Assembly: GCA_025738555.1 (NCBI GenBank)
Contig: JAOVFP010000001.1
Span: forward strand, 2,604,001 to 2,668,000
DNA length: 64,000 nucleotides
Direction: 5' to 3'
From: Cyathus striatus
Lineage: Eukaryota; Basidiomycota; Agaricomycetes; Agaricales; Nidulariaceae
Part shown: piece after piece, positions 11,898-22,970 of the stretch
Layout: the number at the start of each line of letters is the position of its first letter
How positions within the stretch are numbered: position 1 is the stretch's first letter
Program-made: the position numbers and the translations under genes
The notes under the pieces: model-generated
Told to the model about the DNA's origin: nothing
What the model saw: the letters and a program-made list of their open reading frames with translations, nothing else
Database searches by the model: none

Positions 11898-11944
11898 TTT
11901 TTGTTGAATGTGATAGCATAAACGACGTACTATTTGAATGGAAA

Positions 11945-12110
11945 GAATGGATGCCAGAAGCTGGAGTGACAGCCTAAGGGAAAACTACTAATACGAATCG
12001 TCAGGTATCGGTAGTATTCACGAGCGCAGGAGCGAAAAAAACTAAAGCCGAGAAAGATGACTATATAATATATTCATTCTAATGCGCTCGCCATCGTTGA
12101 TACGCTTGTA
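11945..12110 (+). pseudogene. relic 3' end of a DUF4430 gene (copy A)
   Basis: On the plus strand a frame reads P-E-A-G-V-T-A-stop-GKTTNTNRQV, then VVFTSAG and KAEKDD, before breaking down. This follows the last ~45 residues of the intact DUF4430 protein at 45571-46332 (PVAGATVEGETTDANGQV, VIFTSAG, KAEKDD, SNALVVVV). Two stops and lost sequence show it is dead. It is fused to the upstream part of a tandem repeat unit and has no 5' exon nearby. Confidence 0.6.
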
Positions 12111-12497
12111 AGTACAGTATTATATTGTTTAATTATTCAAGTCTGTTGTAATATCACATTGGACCTACGTACAGAGAATAACGCCACAAGGTATTATTGT
12201 TAGTACAAGTATGTGCCACAGTGGCGACATCGCCACACTGTACGTTGAACGCGAGTCGCCAACATTGACAAGGGTAAAAACAAGAGAAAAAATATAGGGC
12301 AGTGTAACCCCATCGCGTTTCGTAGGCTACATGGAACATAACAAAAAGCAGCCCACAATTGTAAATTTTTTATTTAACCTCTCCTTGCTCGAGCTTGAAA
12401 TAGCATTATCAACGTACTTCCTCTCATTCAAACAAATACTTTCATACTACTCCCAAACCCCCAAATTCACCGAATCCTTGCACAACAACTCGACGCA

Positions 12498-14245
12498 ATG
12501 TTCATAGTTCTGTCACGAAAGTCCGAATCGCATTGTAAGGCCTTAAGCCTTAAATCTCAACACCATACATTATAATGTTCTTAAAAGGCATGATATAAAT
12601 GATTCTAAGCCTGTCATATTCCATCATAAGGCATGGGCCTCATTGCAATACATTTTTGGGCCGCGGGGTTTCATGAAGCAAAAGGTAAGGTTTTCGTAAG
12701 ATTACACATGAATTCCAAGGTGGCCGTAGTATTATTTAGTTCATAATATTACTTGTAGGCCATCCGAAAAAGAGTACTGAATGCGGCTGTGTGGCATCCA
12801 GTAGATATATTGTGGATGTACTTACTCTTGTACTTAACTCACTGGCTATAGTAAAATCGTGATGTATCGCAGAGGTAATAAAAAATATAGTAAAATGAAT
12901 ATCCCTCGGCTTGCATACTTTGTGATGGGGCTCGGGATTATGACAGTGTGACTAATGTAAGTATACGGAGATGTGGGCAGGTCTGGATTAGCCTGGAGAG
13001 AGCTTTAGAGCTAGTTCCGGAACTTGGAAACTCCCCTGCCGAGACAGTGCAAGATCCGGGTGTGATGACTAAAACATCTGCCTGAGATGTATAAAAGAGC
13101 ACTGACTTTCTCGTTTACACACAAGGTAAGTGAAGTTGTAGAGAGCGTGAAGGTAAGCAAAATGGCTTGGTAAGTGACATTGGTAGTGAAGTACTGAAGA
13201 CTTAAGTAACAATGAGTAGTATTTGTAGTATGTAGTTTTGTATGTACGTAGTTTCTAGTCCAATACCAATCTATTTATTAGAATCATCGCAATTTAGGCT
13301 TCCAAATGGAATAAAAACAGATTCACCTTTTTTTCGAGTACCCTTACACCACATTATAAGCAATTGTAGAGAATGAATGTATTGTAAGACTTCAGAGTGG
13401 GCCCTCACATCACGTTCTAAGGCTCTCCGCGATGCCTTTAAAGACTGTTTAAGGATTCGTGTTCAACAATTTGCCTTATGTGGCAGCTGCTGCCTTAAGG
13501 CATTACAATGTACCATAATTCACTGTATGGCAAACTCAATTTTTGTGACATCCAACATTTCCCGAAACTGTTACACGTTTGGTTGATCGGTTAGAAGACG
13601 AAATCAAGAATGACCACCTCCCTCCCGAAGATCTAATCCTTACGGAGTGAGTTTGTTTGTGGGAGATTAAAATATTATGATAAGGCTCACGATAGGATCA
13701 GTCTGATAGATATTGCCGCGATTCGTTCTGTTTTGAACCAATTCAGACTCAAACCTTTCCCAGGCACTTACCAAGAGCATGTAAAATATTTCTGGGGCCT
13801 CACATACGAAGAAGCATTGTCCAAAATAAATCGCTACAATAAGTTACTTGTACGTCGAATTAACGCATACTATAGAATTAAAAATTAACCATATACCTAG
13901 TCTTCCAAGAGATATAACTTAATACATTTGACTCTCACTGAGTTAACTCGATTCAAACTAGAGGTTTCATATGTTGTCAGTGACTCGGAACCCGACGACA
14001 GTACGTAAATTTGTGTGTTAAAAGACATTTCCTATTAATTCTCTTTCAAAGGAGTAATTGGTCGAATCAACTCCGAAATTTATGTAGTCCTTGCATATTA
14101 TACCGATAATATTTCCAGAGAATCCGAGACTCCATTCGATCGGGAACCTACAAGTGGCAGTGTATATCGAGTAAATTGGAATATTTCGAAGGGTCCCTTT
14201 GATAGGGCTATAAAGATTAGCCCTGGAGTCTCCGAGAAATTGTAG
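12498..14245 (+). pseudogene. four-exon orphan gene, copy A, split by an insertion
   Basis: Compared with the intact copy at 15464-16229, exon 1 starts at ATG 12498, is interrupted after about four codons by foreign DNA at 12511-13550, and resumes with PETVTRLVDR before its donor at 13647. Exons 2-4 are 13702-13849, 13901-14000 and 14052-14245. The introns are GT-AG and match the intact copy in position and sequence. Exons 2-4 are free of stops and share FKLEV, EEALS, DREP-x-SGSVYRVN and VSEKL/VAEKL motifs with copy B. The protein family is not recognised. The reading frame outside the insertion is kept, so the insertion is recent relative to the duplication, or the exons are still expressed from another start. 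Confidence 0.65.
12511..13550. mobile_element. ~1 kb insertion with diverged inverted ends
   Basis: The paralogous copy shows where sequence was added: from about 12511 to 13550 nothing aligns with the second unit. The ends are tGTCACGAAAG on the left and, complemented, tGTCACAAAAA on the right. About 20 bp further inside, cattgtaaggccttaag (12531) pairs with ccttaaggcattacaatg (13492). Most mismatches between the arms are transitions. I could not find a clear target duplication, and no transposase frame is present. It is best called a decayed non-autonomous TIR element. Confidence 0.5.
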
Positions 14246-14946
14246 TGAACATCTACAACAGTTTTTAGCATGGACATACTACATACAGATGAAATTTGCG
14301 ATTGCTAATACTAGTTTAACACCCTATGTCACTCACCCCTGTGTATTTCCCTGATGAATTGAATTTTAAGATCTGTGACTAGTGTCGATTATCTGCCATG
14401 GTCTAATAAAGACAACTACATATCTTTCAATATCGCTAAAGGAAAAGACCGCTATCCATGTCCCGTTGTCCTGACGAATTAAAAAACAGTTGAGCTTCCA
14501 ACACAATGCTGGATTAAGATGGAAGTACACTAGGGGCTGAGCTGCTACTGCTTATATATCCATTATTACAACACAACTGGGTTTAATCTACAGCAGACAA
14601 CGTGTCTATACTTATTCAACTTAGTGTATATCGTGCAGTAAGTATGTGCAGTGTGCAAGAGTGTACGTCAATGTCAATAACCACATCATCTGCAATATCA
14701 AGCACGACAGGAGTGTTAATTAAGTTGGGAAATATCCCAACCGAAATCATATACATAGATGATATCATCCATCTTGTACACTGTAGCTACAGCCTACCAC
14801 TGCTAATCAGAAAAGCAAGCGTCAACGCGTTGACTCATTTGGTGCTGATACTTATGTAACAGAGAAAGATGAAAAACGTAGAACTCCTGGATTATATCTT
14901 CATCAACGTCGAATTTTCCGAAGTATAAGTATGCTTAAGTAAAGAT

Positions 14947-15031
14947 AGTCTTTACGAGCATAGGAGCTAAATTAATAAAGCTAAGAAAGATGACTATTGT
15001 TCTAATGTGCTAGTCGTCGTTGTTGCACCGT
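14947..15031 (+). pseudogene. relic 3' end of a DUF4430 gene (copy B)
   Basis: The frame shows VFTSIGA and, after a frame change, KAKKDDYCSNVLVVVVAP, which follows the C-terminal KAEKDDSIRSNALVVVVAP of the intact DUF4430 protein near 45571-45630. It lies at the same place in unit B as the relic at 11945-12110 does in unit A, ~430 bp before the orphan gene start. Only the tail survives. Confidence 0.65.
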
Positions 15032-15463
15032 ATGTGCATATGTATCTACGTAAATGATACATTTGTTGTAAGTACATAACGGTTATACTGTTTAATTATT
15101 ATTATGTCCGTTGTAATATCATATTGGACCTACGTACAGAGAATAACGCCACAAGGTGTTATTGTTGGTACAAGTATGTGCCACAGTGGCGACATCCCCA
15201 CACTGTACGTTGAAAGCGAGTCGCCAACGTTGACAAGGGTAAAAACAAGAGAACAAATATAGGGCAGTGTAACCTCATCGTATTTGTACGCTACATGGAA
15301 TATAACGAAAAAGCAGCCCACAATCGTAAATTTCCGATTTAAACCTCTGCTTGCTCGAACTTGAAATAGTATCGCCAACATACTTCCTCCCATTCAAACA
15401 AATACTTTCATACTACTCCTAAACCCACAAACTCACCGAATCTTTGCACAACCACTCGACGCA

Positions 15464-16229
15464 ATGATACAAATGTTAAAACGGCTCGCCAAGATTACTA
15501 CATCTTTGGTGGATCGCTCTAAAGATGATTATTACCCAGTTCATCCAAGTTGGCAGCGTCTAGAAAATTATGACCACCTCCCTTTCAAAGATCAATTATT
15601 TATGCTGTGAGTTTGATTGTGGGAGATTACAATAATATGATAAAGCTCACGACGGGATCAGTCATGCAACCTCCGTGCTTCCATGTGTTTTGAAGCAATT
15701 CAATTACGTTACTACTTTCCGTGGCACTTGCGAGGGGAATGTAAAATGCTTCGAGGGACAAACATACGAAGAAGCATTGTCCGAAATGAATCACTACAAC
15801 ACGATCATGTTAGCACTTGTACGTTGAAGTAACATTGCATTCTATGAAATTGAGAATTCAATATTCAATAACCATATCACCTAGTCTCCCAAACAATTAA
15901 ACCCAATTAGCTTGACTCTAACTGAGTTTTCTCGATTCAAACTAGAGGTTGCTAGTATTTGCACTGGCTCTGGCGGTACGTGAATGTGTGTTACAAAAGA
16001 AATTTCCTATTAATTTTCTTTCAAAGGAGAACTTGATGGTCAAATTGACAACACCGATATTTATGTAATCCTTGCACATTATACCAATGGTATTTCAGGG
16101 AAATCCCAGACTCTAATGGACCGGGAACCTGCAAGTGGCAGTGTATATCGAGTAAATTGCAGTATTTTTACAGCGGGTTACTCTGATGAGGATATAACGA
16201 TTAGCCATGGAGTGGCCGAGAAATTGTAG
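15464..16229 (+). CDS. four-exon orphan protein, copy B (intact)
   Basis: Exons 15464-15606, 15662-15818, 15885-15975 and 16027-16229 join without a stop to give 197 residues ending VAEKL. The introns are 55, 66 and 51 bp with GT-AG ends; the exons are too short to show as one long frame. There is no signal peptide or membrane segment; the protein is soluble-looking, with a WQRLENYDHLP patch near residue 35 and a C-terminal half containing DREPASGSVYRVN. I recognise no domain. The tandem paralog at 12498-14245 keeps the frame, splice sites and conserved patches while differing at many residues, which argues for a real protein. The neighbours are a DUF4430 relic upstream and an F-box gene downstream on the same strand. 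Confidence 0.65.
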
Positions 16230-16993
16230 TGAACATCTACAACAGTTTTTAGCATGGACAGATCGCATACAGATGAACTCGCGATTGCTAATACTAGTTT
16301 AACACCCTATGTCGTTCATCCCCATGTATCTCCTTGATGATATGAATTTGAAGATATCTGACAAGTGTTGATTATCTGCCATGGTCTAATAAAGACAACT
16401 ATAGATCTTTTAATGTCGCTAATTGAAAGTCTGCTATTCATGTCCTATTGTCCTGACTAATTTAAAAACAGTTGAGCTTCCAACACAAAGCTAGATTAAA
16501 ATGGAAGTGCACTGGGAATAAAATACTGGGTGCTGAGCTGCTGTATGCGCTTATATCTAATATTACAACACAACTGCGTTCAATCTACAACATACAAACT
16601 TATTTCAAACCAGTGTATATCATGCAATAAGTACGTGCAGTGTGCAAGAGTGTACATCAATATCAATAACCACATTATCTGCAAGTAAAGAACAGGACTT
16701 AGATGTGCTAATAAAGTTGGAAAATGTCCCACTGGAATCATAGATGATAGCATCCATCGAGCTACAGCTATCCAGTATGAAAAGCAAGCGCCGACGTGCC
16801 CACTCATTTGGCGCTGGTAAGTTTGCAGAGGATTCACGTGCTTTATGTAATCATCACGGCGGTAAGTTATCGGCGGTACATTATGTATTGACTTGATCAG
16901 ACTGAACTTCTGGATCGCATCTTCTCTCAACACGCACATCGAACTTTCCACAAGTACTAATAAGTACATAACACACCGACAGTTATTGAAAAT

Positions 16994-19181
16994 ATGGATA
17001 CTTCTCATTACAGCCTCTTCACTCGTATGAATAATCCTGCTGAAGCTACACATCTGCGCCACGTATGTCAGAACAGTGATGAGCTGTTCAAGTTGAGGAA
17101 GTCTTTGGACTCTGGCATTGCAAAGGCATGTATCGAGTTAAGTCTTTAATGCATACTTTGATAGCATGACATATAGAAGGATGATACAATTTCCTCGGTG
17201 CTTCAGCAGCTAGCTAGTGCACGCCTGTCACCAACCGCATCTAAAGAATGTCAAGCTCATGGATTCGTCTCGGATGCTCGCCTTGGAATCAGTGATCACT
17301 CTTATACTGACCTATGCCAAATTAACGATCTCCCATTCGAAATTCTTACCGAGATCTTTTACTATTGTCTACCACCTAAAGGACTCCGGTACCAAAAGGC
17401 ACTACTGATCTTATGCCACGTTTCCTCTGCATGGTGGACGCTGGCCCATAGCCTTCCAGAGCTTTGGAAATCGTTGTCTATTCGCTACTAAAGTACCTAG
17501 TTTAGCGCAACGTAGTGTAAATGTAAATATTAATAATAAAACTCACACCACGTACGCTCACTAAGAAAGTGCTCGGTGGGTAAGACTCGGATGCAAGGTG
17601 CTTCCGGGCGAAGTAAAGTAATAGAAAGGGTGTCGAAAACCGACGTTCGAGAGGGAGTGCACACTTAGCGAACGCTTTGATGCACGTTCCTTAATCTCGG
17701 ACTTAACACGGCCTTATGACTTCACACTTCGCGTTGCACTTAGAATCTCAAAGCTCACACAAATACTAAAGCACGATGCTAGATGGTATTTCTCGGGGCA
17801 CAGGAGACTGCCCTCCCTCTACTTTACTCTACCTATTAAATATCATACAGGACTACGGCTAGAGGAACTATATAGTTAGGACAAATACAGTAATTTACAT
17901 ATTAGCTAAGCAGTAAGATAGACTTTTGGACTGGATACAGACGTCTGGGATGGACCAGAGTAATTCATGCATGTACAAACATACGAGCGCCAAGAATGCG
18001 TCCATATGGGAAGATAGCGAAGAACAATAAATCGTCCTGCAGGAAGAACACTCCATACGGAGGCGTGATGCCGCGCGCTTTGACTCGTGGAAATGGGAAC
18101 CGCTGAATCAGCCTGCCGGGAATGCCGGATCTCAGGCCAGTCTAGGCGCCTATGGCGTGCTGATGCACAGCGCTGGTACAGCGTGGTTAGATAGCGGCAA
18201 CTGCCGTGGGTCTAGTGCTCATGCCTTTTCCTATGACGCGATAACATAGCTTTGATATCCTATTATTAGAATAGATGCGCGCTTAGCTCGATCTCCGGCC
18301 TTACTGGTAACTATTTCCCACCGATGTCGAGAATAAGCTCTGACCTCGGTGTTTCTATTCTTAGACGCTTTCCTACTTAGGCTAGTTATGTCCCTTATTA
18401 GCGCGAGTCGTTCCCACGCTAGCTAACGGTCCGGGACCTCTACCTTAGCTACTAATTACAACCCAGATATATTATACCGTTTGTAAGTAGCGCGTAGAAT
18501 ATAGAAATAATGTTTTTATAGTAGGTAGAAGTACGCTAGGCGTATTACTACAGAACACTGATAGATTCTCACAAGTCTGAGATTGGCTATCCCACCACTG
18601 ATATTATTCGTAAACGGTTGAATCATTCAGTTCCGCTGGGTGTTTCATTTCACCTCGATTTTCGGGAAATGAAGAAGAGTGATCGTGCAGCTCAAGTATT
18701 TTCCGATCTTATCATTGTCCATAACGATCGTTTTTGCCATCTCGAAGTCAAGCTGCCATCCAGAGAGGTATTTCAGCGTTTTCTGACATATCCAGCTGGT
18801 AATTTTCGTGAGTTGGAAACGTTGGCACTCACAGTGAATTCCAAATCCTGGCCCCTTTCTTATATCACAACCTTTACGGGTGTTCCTAAATTGCGAAAGC
18901 TCAAGCTGAATATCACTGCACCGTCTCATTCTCCGACCAGCATTTTATTCGTACCATGGTTGCAGTTAACCCATCTGAATATGCTTCATTGGAAGATCGA
19001 TAATTCGTTACAGGATGATGCCTGTATGGACATATTGGAGAAGTGTCCTATGGAAAGCTTAACAACCACGCTCAAAATTCAACATCAGAAATTGATTCCC
19101 GACAGTCGGCACCCGGCATTTCTGTTATTGGATCTGATTGCTCGGTTACACCCTTATGAGCGTCGAATTCTAAATCCATAA
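16994..19181 (+). pseudogene. F-box/LRR-like gene disrupted by a 1.06-kb element
   Basis: Exon 1 is 16994-17125 (44 codons). The intron 17126-17176 starts with GC rather than GT (aag|gcatgt) and ends atatag. Exon 2 starts KDDTISSVLQQLAS and contains the F-box core INDLPFEILTEIFYYCLPP followed by CHVSSAWWTLAHSLPELWKS. At 17488 the frame enters foreign DNA; it resumes at 18552 exactly in register (IRY then RTLIDS) and runs to a stop at 19181. The order of motifs, including VPKLRKLKLNI and LQLTHLNM, follows the intact paralog at 55885-57725. It stops ~200 residues earlier than that paralog. F-box proteins of this type are thought to recruit targets to SCF ubiquitin ligases; this copy can hardly do so. 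Confidence 0.8.
17485..18551. mobile_element. 1059-bp insertion in the F-box gene
   Basis: The inserted block is 17489-18547, flanked by direct CTAC repeats at 17485-17488 and 18548-18551. Removing the block with one CTAC joins the two halves of the F-box frame perfectly. The termini (taaagtacctag and the complement of ctaggcgtatta) are only loosely inverted. The interior is richer in G+C than the host gene, full of stops, and holds no transposase or gag frame. A non-autonomous DNA element or a degenerate solo LTR are both possible; the 4-bp duplication does not decide. Confidence 0.7.
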
Positions 19182-21192
19182 CCAAAAATCGAATCTTTCG
19201 TTTTGTTAGTTCGACTTTATACTACAGATTTAAAATGTAAAGTAATAGGTTTTGAGAATAATGTATGACAGTTTCTCTCTCATAATATTGCAGGTAAATT
19301 GCCATATACTGTATGATATAAGAATATACTAATAGCTGGTATTATTTGAATGGCGCAGGGTGTGCCAGCGTTAAACATAGCTAATTGACAACGTAGCATG
19401 ACACAGGATGCGTTAAAAACTTACCGATAAGCTGGAGTTATTAAAATTAAGCCGCTGGTAATGTCCTCTTCTGTTGAATTATGTGTTAAATAGCACATAA
19501 TTCATTAAACGGTGAAGGTAGAACAATACCAGATGCAATAAAACAAACGTGGAAACTATAAAATGGTTGTCGATTCTATATCCTTTTGTGCAACTTTCGT
19601 CCACAATCCGGTGCATTACTCCGCTGATCCACAATCAATTACCCAGTGAGTGTAGGACGAAAATATAGTGTCAGGCTACGTGATTATAGCCAAATTGTAA
19701 TAAACGGCTGAACTTTACATGGAGGTATTCACTTCGCATATAGCGCCCAGCAACACACTGAACTCGCAACGCCTCGTCACTTTAGCATCTAGCCGCTCGA
19801 AATTTAAAGATGATGCATGCACACTGACTATGACGTCTCCAGCAAAACACCTCCTGATACCCTACCCCCGGTAGAGCATCCTGAGATCAACACTATATAG
19901 CCCCCTTTTCACTCACTTCGAGCTCGCAGTACTTCATACATTACTTAGGACATTACCATACATTACACGGTAGACATTACATTGTTGCGACATATGACTT
20001 ACTGGCTTACCATAACCGACATAAAATGGCTGTAAAGTGAGAGGCTAAATCTCGTTCGATGGCGACTAGCTTGAGCACCAGCAACATGAAGAGAGTGATC
20101 CTTCTGGCTATAAACTACCTGATCAATAACATCTGGGAACTTGATGAACAGTGGTAGTAATTTACACGAGTGTGTGAATTAAAATATTATATGCAAAGGT
20201 AACGAATACAATTGTAATATTCAGACTCACAATATAAAAAGCGAACATGAGCTGTTTTTTTCGGATTAGAAATGATGTATGTATCATGTGAGTCGCTGTG
20301 AGCGTGAACATAGTGTATTCATTCGCCCTTCTTTTTCTTGGTAACAGTGTAGTATTAATAGTAGGACATCGACTTATGAACCGGTGCACCTAACGGCGGC
20401 CCCGATTGTTTGTTAAATCAGATTGAAGTACTCATAGTACCGCTCCGTGTTTTGCACAGACCTCTCATGAGAATACTACCGAACACATTACATGCACAAT
20501 CGTTTTATCATCACAGCAACAAGGAATTACATCAATTTAAAGCGTACTGTAGATCATGAAGAAAACAGTGACTATCGTGATCGCTATCCTGCTTGAGCAC
20601 TAAGAAGAGAATCAAAGTAGATAGTCCATGTCAATTCAGATGTAAAGTAAATTTGCTGCAAGTGAATACTTCGTTTTTACTTACGTAATGAACGGCTTTT
20701 CAAGAATTACCCAGAACTCCCACACGGAAATATCTCGGTCTTTTGTCATCCCTTCACTGATTACAGTGTAACCTCTTTTTACACATTTCATTTGCTGATA
20801 AGTTATACACTGTAGACTTACTGTATCAGTGATCACAATCTATCACAATGCTTACAAACAAGATCATGCCGACCGGTAGCGCTACTAGCGATGTCTTTTG
20901 ATGACAAAGTTAATGTTGGCTAAGGCAGGCTTGGCAGGCCTCGTTCAGACACCACAGCTCCTACAGTACTACTCAGTCGGAACCTACTTCCGTGTTCGCA
21001 GTATAGCTGACTAAATGCCTAGCATCTGCCTTACGAACCATATGGATGAAATGATATTGCAATTGTTACACACTGCACAGACGTCGACGACAGCCCGCAA
21101 AATTCAGCATAAATATGAACTAAGCTCCCAAAATCAATCATTCGATATCTGCTCTTTCCTTGATTACCACCTCCCAGAATTACTGATTATAA
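19182..21192. other. intergenic, no gene supported
   Basis: About 2 kb between the broken F-box gene and the first dehydrogenase. A tatatag motif occurs at about 19895 followed by a CT-rich stretch and an ATG at 20026, but that frame closes after four codons and no intron rescues it convincingly. A TATA-like cataaatat at about 21108 probably belongs to the dehydrogenase gene. Confidence 0.4.
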
Positions 21193-22445
21193 ATGGCCTC
21201 TCAACAAAAAGCTCTTTTCCTGAACGGTGTCGGCGATGAATTCACACTCAAGACAACAGAAATCTACAAACCTGCTTCAGGAGAACTTCTTATAAAGATC
21301 AAATCCGCAGCTCTGAATCCCATAGACTGGAAGCTCCAGAAGTACAACTTTGGGCTGAAGAATTTCCCGTTGATTATTGGGTGCGATGCTGCTGGAGATG
21401 TGGTAGAAATAGGAGAGGGAGTTCAGGGATTCGTGAAGGGGGATAAAGTGTGAGTCTGATCTTAATCGTGATACGGGTCATTTGCTGATGTGGATTATTG
21501 TGAAATAGGATATTCGATGGGAACCTGAAGGATCGCGAGGATGTGTTTCAGCAGTATGCTGTTTCGCCTGGGTTTAGAGTTGCCAAGGTTCGTACTAGCA
21601 ACTAATTGTATATGAATTTATACCTACACAATGTTAGATACCATCTGGATGGTCATACGACCAAGCATCTACAATTCCTACAGGACTAATCACAGCCTGG
21701 ATTGGACTGTACCACAAAGTACCCTACGGATTCGGATTTGCAGGACCTACTGACCCAAACACAGCAGGAAAATACGCGAACACGCCTCTCGTCATTATCG
21801 GAGGTGCGACCTCCGTAGCGCAATACAGTACGCATTTCCAATCTCAGACATGTATATACACTAATATGATGTATAGCAATCCAACTCGCGAAGTACTCTG
21901 GATTCTCACCTATAATCGCCACAGCATCCACAAAGCATGAAGCATACCTAAAGTCCTTAGGCGCAACGCACATCATTGACCGAAACATCGCGCTTTCTGA
22001 TCTTCCCTCCCACATAGCAAAGATCACTGCCCAGCCAATTAATTTGGTGTTGGACTCTGTTTGCTCTGCGGAAACGCAACAGGCTGGCTACGATCTACTC
22101 AGCGAGGGAGGGAAGATCCTCGTTCTTAACCCAAATTTGGTCAAAGAGGTGGAAGGGAAGGGAAAGTCAGTGATTGCGGTCAGCGGATTCGTCTCTACAC
22201 CGCAGAATTTGGAGTTTGTTAAGGCGATTTATGGGAAGTTGACCGAGTTTGCGGAGGGCGGACATATTTTGGTACGTGCTTCTTTTACTGCTATGTGGTT
22301 TGGGGTTGTGCTAATTTGTTAATAGCCTAATAGGCCTGAAGTAGTCCCTGGAGGACTTAATGGCATAGTTAACGGTTTGAAGCGGCTTGAGAACAATCAA
22401 GTTTCAGGTGTAAAGTTGGTAGTTCATCCGGAAGAAACTGCTTGA
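21193..22445 (+). CDS. medium-chain dehydrogenase/reductase (zinc-independent enoyl-reductase type), paralog 1
   Basis: Five exons, 21193-21449, 21509-21587, 21638-21827, 21877-22271 and 22326-22445, give 346 residues. The N-terminal GroES-like catalytic half has KTTEIYKPASGELLIKIKS, ALNPIDWK, and GCDAAGDVVEIGEGVQGFVKGDKV. The Rossmann half has VIIGGATSVAQYTIQLAKYSG, binding NADP(H) by family analogy, and ends with the conserved KLVVHPEE motif. The cysteine and histidine ligands of true zinc alcohol dehydrogenases are not seen, so it belongs with the lovC/ToxD-like trans-enoyl reductases and quinone oxidoreductases. The substrate is unknown. Exon lengths match the paralogs at 51554-52837 and 60626-61896 almost exactly. 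It stands alone here, with no polyketide synthase nearby. Confidence 0.9.
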
Positions 22446-22970
22446 ACTTAGATGTAACCACACGCATGTAGAATGTACGATATAGAATAAGACTTACGAA
22501 ATTCCAGAACAGAAAAGAAACCAGATACACCACGCGTTCTTCAATGAAACCCTACACCCAGCCACAATTCTCACTGAGCAAACCACATCGCCTTCGAGTA
22601 ATTATTTTCATACACGTGCCCTGTGTAATTGCCGTTATCAAAACGCACCCTCCTACGCTGATTATCTATGCGACATGGAATTTGATCCCCGTGAAGCACT
22701 GCGATGTGCCTCCAAGAACTTGCCGGGTGGCAAACTGGAAATGAGAGAATAAGAAGGTGTTTAGTAAGGGTTCTCGGACTTTTGGTATGTAGAGAAGGTT
22801 TTTATAGGAATGCATTGTATTACCTTGGGAACTTTTGGATATGCGAATCCGTGTGTATCCTGCTGGCGATATATTGATTTACTTTGTATATTAAGGTATG
22901 TACGTAAAGCGGTGTCTTGCAATGGGTTTACAGAGTAATGTATGATATTAATGGAGATCACGGTGACTTT
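22446..22970. other. intergenic spacer
   Basis: Downstream of the dehydrogenase. Only short shadow frames on both strands; I see no gene, element or structured RNA. Confidence 0.4.

Larger units (their letters stand above)
11945..16980. repeat. tandem duplication of a 2-3 kb gene-bearing unit
   Basis: Two direct units can be traced: A from about 11945 to 14935 and B from about 14940 to 16980. In order each holds the DUF4430 tail relic, a block beginning ggacctacgtacagagaata (12160, 15126), the four-exon gene, the post-stop block tgaacatctacaacagtttt (14247, 16231) and a downstream block (14640, 16620). Intron and intergenic sequence is shared as well as coding sequence, so this is a DNA duplication, not retroposition. 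Unit A is longer mainly because of a ~1 kb insertion at 12511-13550. Confidence 0.8.

Noticed and set aside
20026..20160. Possible small gene after the tatatag motif at about 19895
   Set aside because: The ATG frame closes almost at once and no intron gives a convincing continuation.
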